DNA of 64,000 bases from VXNE01 sp965208745 (lineage in GTDB: Bacteria; Pseudomonadota; Gammaproteobacteria; Pseudomonadales; Azotimanducaceae), in NCBI GenBank assembly GCA_965208745.1, contig CBDBPN010000004.1:3348001-3412000 (forward strand), read 5' to 3'. The notes under the pieces are model-generated. The model was not told where the DNA came from, made no database searches, and was given only the letters and a program-made list of their open reading frames with translations. Each line of letters begins with the position of its first letter. Position 1 is the first letter of the stretch. Shown here in pieces: positions 60,755-64,000 of the stretch. The position numbers and the translations under genes were made by a program.

Positions 60755-61828
60755 ATGGATCGCAACGGACCGGGGCGGCACGCCCCGCAAGGCGGGGGCC
60801 CGGGGCGGCACGCCCCGGAAGTAGACGAGGTCAGGGAACGCGCCCTGGCGGAAGTGGCTGCCGCGGGCGATGCGCAGGCCCTCGACGAGATCCGCGTACA
60901 TGTCCTTGGGCGCCGGGGCACGCTGACCGGGTTGCTGAAGTCGCTGGGGAAGCTCCCGCCGGCCGAACGTCCGGCGGCGGGGGCGGACATCAACGCGGCG
61001 AAACGCGCGGTCGAGGTCGCCATCGACACCCGCCGCGCCGCACTATCCCAGGAGCAGCTCGCCCGGGCGCTCGAGGAGGAAGCCCTCGACGTGACCCTGC
61101 CCGGCCGCCGGCAGGACGCGGGCAGTCTGCATCCGGTGACGCAGACCCTGCGGCGCATCGAGGAGATCTTCGTCGGCGCCGGTTACGACGTGGTCACCGG
61201 GCCGGAGATCGAGGACGACTACCACAACTTCGAGGCGCTCAACCTGCCGGCCAACCACCCGGCGCGAGCGATGTGGGACACCTTCTACCTCGAGGACGGT
61301 CACGTCCTCCGCACCCACACGTCCCCGGTGCAGGTGCGGGTCATGGAGCGGATGGCGCCCCCCATCCGCATCATCTGCCCGGGCCGGGTCTACCGGCGGG
61401 ACTCGGATCTGACGCACACCCCGATGTTCCACCAGGTCGAAGGCCTGGTCGTCGACGAGGGGATCGGTTTCACGGACCTGAAGGGCGCCGTCGTGGGTTT
61501 CGTGCAGCGCTTCTACGACCGCGAGACGCCAGTGCGCTTCCGTCCCTCCTACTTTCCCTTTACCGAACCGTCGGCGGAAGTGGACGCGCAGTGCGTGCAC
61601 TGCGGGGGCGCGGGGTGCCGGGTGTGCGGCTACTCGGGCTGGCTGGAGGTGATGGGCTGCGGGATGGTGCACCCCAACGTGCTCTCGATGTCGGGCATCG
61701 ACCCGGAGCGCTACACGGGCTTCGCGTTCGGCTTCGGCGCGGACCGGCTCGCCATGCTCTACTACGGGGTCGACGATCTTCGCCTGCTGTTCGAGAACGA
61801 CCAGCGTTTCCTGCGGCAGTTCGCCTGA
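60755..61828 (+). CDS. pheS: Phenylalanyl-tRNA synthetase alpha subunit
   Basis: PheS carries the catalytic core of the alpha2-beta2 enzyme that charges tRNA-Phe. Motifs: HPVTQTLRRIEEIFVGAGY, FEALNLPANHPARAMWDTFYL, THTSPVQVRVM, PGRVYRRDSDLTHTPMFHQVEGLVVD, and motif 3 TGFAFGFGADRLAMLYYGVDDLR. Length 357 residues. The start at 60755 gives an unusual N-terminal extension of about 22 residues (MDRNGPGRHAPQGGGPGRHAPE) encoded by hairpin repeats; the conserved helix starts near VDEVRERALAEV. A GTG at 60857 would be too late. pheT follows after 10 bases. Confidence 0.95.
   Translation: MDRNGPGRHAPQGGGPGRHAPEVDEVRERALAEVAAAGDAQALDEIRVHVLGRRGTLTGLLKSLGKLPPAERPAAGADINAAKRAVEVAIDTRRAALSQEQLARALEEEALDVTLPGRRQDAGSLHPVTQTLRRIEEIFVGAGYDVVTGPEIEDDYHNFEALNLPANHPARAMWDTFYLEDGHVLRTHTSPVQVRVMERMAPPIRIICPGRVYRRDSDLTHTPMFHQVEGLVVDEGIGFTDLKGAVVGFVQRFYDRETPVRFRPSYFPFTEPSAEVDAQCVHCGGAGCRVCGYSGWLEVMGCGMVHPNVLSMSGIDPERYTGFAFGFGADRLAMLYYGVDDLRLLFENDQRFLRQFA
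60771..60817. repeat. Two small hairpins CGGGGCG-GCA-CGCCCCG
   Basis: Perfect 7-bp stems with a GCA loop at 60771-60787 and 60801-60817. They lie inside the predicted start of pheS and encode GRHAPQ and GRHAPE. The stem-GCA-stem-GCAAG pattern matches the hairpins at 37984-38002 and 39350-39459. Confidence 0.8.
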
Positions 61829-61838
61829 GACCGGCGTC

Positions 61839-64000
61839 GTGAAGTTCAGCGAACGCTGGCTGCGCGAGTGGGTCGATCCGGCCGTGGACACGGACGGTCT
61901 GTGCGACCAGCTGACCGGCGCGGGCCTCGAGGTCGACGGCGTCTCCCCGGCCCATCCCGGGTTCGAGGGCGTGGTCGTGGGGCAGGTGTTGCAGTCCGAG
62001 CCCCATCCCGCGGCCGAGCATCTTCGGGTTTGCACGGTGGACCACGGCGCGGGGGCCGTCGCGGTGGTGTGCGGCGCGCCCAACGTGCGCACGGGCGTCA
62101 AGGCGCCCCTCGCGCGGACCGGGGCGCGGTTGCCGGGTACGGCGGTGGCCAGGCGGGAGATCCAGGGCGTCGTCTCCGACGGAATGCTCTGCTCCGCGGC
62201 GGAACTGGATCTCGGCGACGACGGGGACGGCATCCTGGAGTTGCCCGACGCGTATGCACCGGGTGAGGAACTCGGCAGCGCGCTCGGTCTGGCCGACCGG
62301 TGCATCGAGCTCGACCTCACCCCCAACCGCGGAGACTGCCTTTCGCTGCGCGGTATCGCGCGGGAAGTGGGGGTTCTGAACGACACGGCGGTCCGCGCGC
62401 CGGAATGCCCCGCCGTCGCCCCCGCCCTCGACGACGTGTTCCCGGTCGAGATCGACGCCGGAGAAGGCTGCCCGCGCTACCTCAGCCGCGTGATCCGGGG
62501 CGTGGACGTCCGTCGCCCGACACCGGTGTGGCTGCGGGAACGCCTGCGGCGGTCGGGCCTGCGCTCCATCGATCCGGTCGTCGACGTCACGAACTACGTG
62601 CTGCTGGAACTCGGTCAGCCGATGCACGCGTTCGACCTGGACAGCCTGCAGAAGCGCGTCGTGGTCCGCTGGGCGCGTCCGGGCGAGTCGCTCGAGATGC
62701 TCGACGGCCGCGAGGTCGCCCTCGAGCCGGACACGCTCCTCATCACCGACGACCGGGGGCCGGTCGGCATGGCGGGGGTGATGGGCGGCGCGAACTCCGC
62801 GGTCGGTCCGGGGACCCGCAACGTCTTCATGGAGTGCGCGTATTTCGCTCCCGACGCGATTCACGGTACGGCACGCCGCTACGGCCTGCAGACGGATGCC
62901 TCGCAGCGTTACGAGCGCGGCGTCGACCCGACTCTCCAGGAACCGGCCATGGAGCGCGCCATCGCGCTCCTGATCGAAGTGGCGGGCGGCGAGGCGGGGC
63001 CCGTCGTGGTGACCGAGAGCCGCGCTCACCTGCCCGAGGGGCGTACCGTGCGTCTGCGCCGCCGTCGGCTCGACCTGCTCGTCGGCGAGGTCGTCCCCGA
63101 CCGGGAGGTGGACCGTATCTTCGAGCGCTTGGAGTTTGCACCACGGCGGGAGGACGGGGAGGACGGGCCCGAGTGGCGCATCGCCGCGCCGGCCCACCGG
63201 TTCGACATCGCCATCGAGGAGGACCTGGTCGAAGAGGTCTGCCGCATCTACGGGTACAACCGGATCGGGCAAGACGACCCGACGGCGGCGTTACCGCTGC
63301 GAAGGGTCCCCCGGGACGTCGTCCCCCCGAGCCGGCTTGCGGACGCGCTCGTCGCCGCGGGCTACCGGGAGGCCATCACCTACAGCTTCGTCGAACCGGC
63401 TCTCGTCGAGCTGCTGGCGCCGGACGCCGCACCGGTGCGCATCGCGAACCCGATGTCGGTCGAGCAGTCCGTGATGCGCACCAGCCTGATGCCCGGCCTA
63501 CTGGGCGCGCTCCGCACGAACCTCGCTCGGCAACAGAACCGCGTACGGCTGTTCGAACTCGGGCAGTGCTTCCCGGAGGCATCTGGCGCCGCGCCGGAGG
63601 CGTCGATGGTGCTTCGCGTGGGAGGCATCGCCTGCGGTCCCCGTTTCCCGGAGTCCTGGGCGGCGGCTTCGGACGGGATCGACTTCCACGACGTGAAGGG
63701 CGATGTCGAGCGGCTGCTCGATGTCGGTGGCCTCCCGTACCGGATCGCGCCTGCCCGCGATCGCGCGCTGCACCCGGGGCAGTCGGCGGCGGTGTTCCTG
63801 GCCGGGCCAGACCTGGAAGCCGGGCGTTTCGGCCGCCTGCACCCGGAGGTGGAAAGCGTCCTGGATCTCGGACTGCCCGTGTTCGCCTTCGAGTTCGATG
63901 CCGACGCGCTGGTGGCCCGCCGCGCTCGCGAGCACCGTCCCGTGCCGAAGTTCCCGCGGGTTCGGCGGGACCTCGCCATCGTCGTCGATCGCGCCGTCTC
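61839..64000 (+). CDS. pheT: Phenylalanyl-tRNA synthetase beta subunit (partial)
   Basis: PheT supplies the tRNA-binding and editing functions. The frame starts at GTG 61839 (KFSERWLREWVDPAV) and runs to the window end without a stop. Seen: a tRNA-binding OB domain (FEGVVVGQVLQSEPHPAAEHLRV), B3/B4 editing region (TNYVLLELGQPMHAFDLD), B5 domain (IFERLEFAPRRE ... FDIAIEEDLVEEVCRIYGYN), and the beginning of the ferredoxin-like anticodon-binding domain at the end (FPRVRRDLAIVVD). About 720 residues are present; roughly 70 more are expected. Confidence 0.95.
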   Translation, partial: MKFSERWLREWVDPAVDTDGLCDQLTGAGLEVDGVSPAHPGFEGVVVGQVLQSEPHPAAEHLRVCTVDHGAGAVAVVCGAPNVRTGVKAPLARTGARLPGTAVARREIQGVVSDGMLCSAAELDLGDDGDGILELPDAYAPGEELGSALGLADRCIELDLTPNRGDCLSLRGIAREVGVLNDTAVRAPECPAVAPALDDVFPVEIDAGEGCPRYLSRVIRGVDVRRPTPVWLRERLRRSGLRSIDPVVDVTNYVLLELGQPMHAFDLDSLQKRVVVRWARPGESLEMLDGREVALEPDTLLITDDRGPVGMAGVMGGANSAVGPGTRNVFMECAYFAPDAIHGTARRYGLQTDASQRYERGVDPTLQEPAMERAIALLIEVAGGEAGPVVVTESRAHLPEGRTVRLRRRRLDLLVGEVVPDREVDRIFERLEFAPRREDGEDGPEWRIAAPAHRFDIAIEEDLVEEVCRIYGYNRIGQDDPTAALPLRRVPRDVVPPSRLADALVAAGYREAITYSFVEPALVELLAPDAAPVRIANPMSVEQSVMRTSLMPGLLGALRTNLARQQNRVRLFELGQCFPEASGAAPEASMVLRVGGIACGPRFPESWAAASDGIDFHDVKGDVERLLDVGGLPYRIAPARDRALHPGQSAAVFLAGPDLEAGRFGRLHPEVESVLDLGLPVFAFEFDADALVARRAREHRPVPKFPRVRRDLAIVVDRAV

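Overview
High-GC bacterial chromosome segment. The order zipA-like tail/ligA and infC-rpmI-rplT-pheS-pheT, a tRNA-Val(GAC) with encoded CCA, two TonB-dependent receptors (an outer membrane) and short 4-bp gene overlaps suggest a Gammaproteobacterium-like organism. The large modular secreted proteins, IS elements, a MITE and small hairpin repeats suggest a big, repeat-rich genome, perhaps marine or host-associated. That assignment is inference.

Layout. 1-2.7 kb: NAD-dependent DNA ligase and an overlapping SLT-type lipoprotein. 2.8-24.3 kb: a locus for exported modular proteins. It holds a 1,670-residue protein of five 233-residue Cys-containing Calx-beta-like units, a DsbA-like thiol oxidoreductase, a small secreted protein, a ~3,117-residue mosaic protein with two compensating frameshifts, and a zincin-LRR protein. 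A new-looking C-terminal module (RQGFVRIVN ... HFNSDDLE ... GDWRLE ... LSYVRT ... FLTAMHD ... GKWRL ... HLTNLSS) is shared by the first and last. A decayed copy of the Cys-rich module follows at 24.4 kb. 24.9-31.5 kb: DinG-type helicase, a Uma2-family nuclease, an unknown protein, UvrB and a DUF433/DUF5615 toxin-antitoxin pair. 31.5-37.9 kb: TonB receptor, phytanoyl-CoA dioxygenase-like enzyme, and divergently an overlapping operon of enoyl-CoA hydratase, luciferase-like monooxygenase and glyoxalase-like protein. 38-39.5 kb: an Rpn/DUF4351 nuclease-like gene bracketed by hairpin repeats. 39.6-47.2 kb: an intact IS1380-family element at the stop codon of a GST-like gene, a second TonB receptor, and a second IS with an rve-type transposase. 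47.3-52.3 kb: a FlaA1/CapD-type nucleotide-sugar dehydratase, carotenoid oxygenase overlapping a DUF2141 gene, a LytTR regulator, tRNA-Val, and a 9-bp minisatellite. 52.4-59 kb: SEC-C protein, AAA ATPase, an MmeI-like type IIL restriction-modification enzyme broken by a frameshift, and a second Uma2 nuclease. 59-64 kb: infC-rpmI-rplT, a 296-bp MITE inserted exactly at the rplT stop codon, pheS and a partial pheT.

How they work together. The 2.8-24.3 kb genes are all on one strand with small gaps, and they encode exported proteins rich in cysteine pairs beside a DsbA-like oxidase. I read this as a cell-surface/secreted adhesion or host-interaction locus with its own disulfide-forming helper. 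Repeats and mobile DNA recur exactly at gene ends (rplT, the GST-like gene, near the Rpn gene). Several open reading frames carry single-base shifts, which could be real decay, phase-variable tracts or assembly errors.
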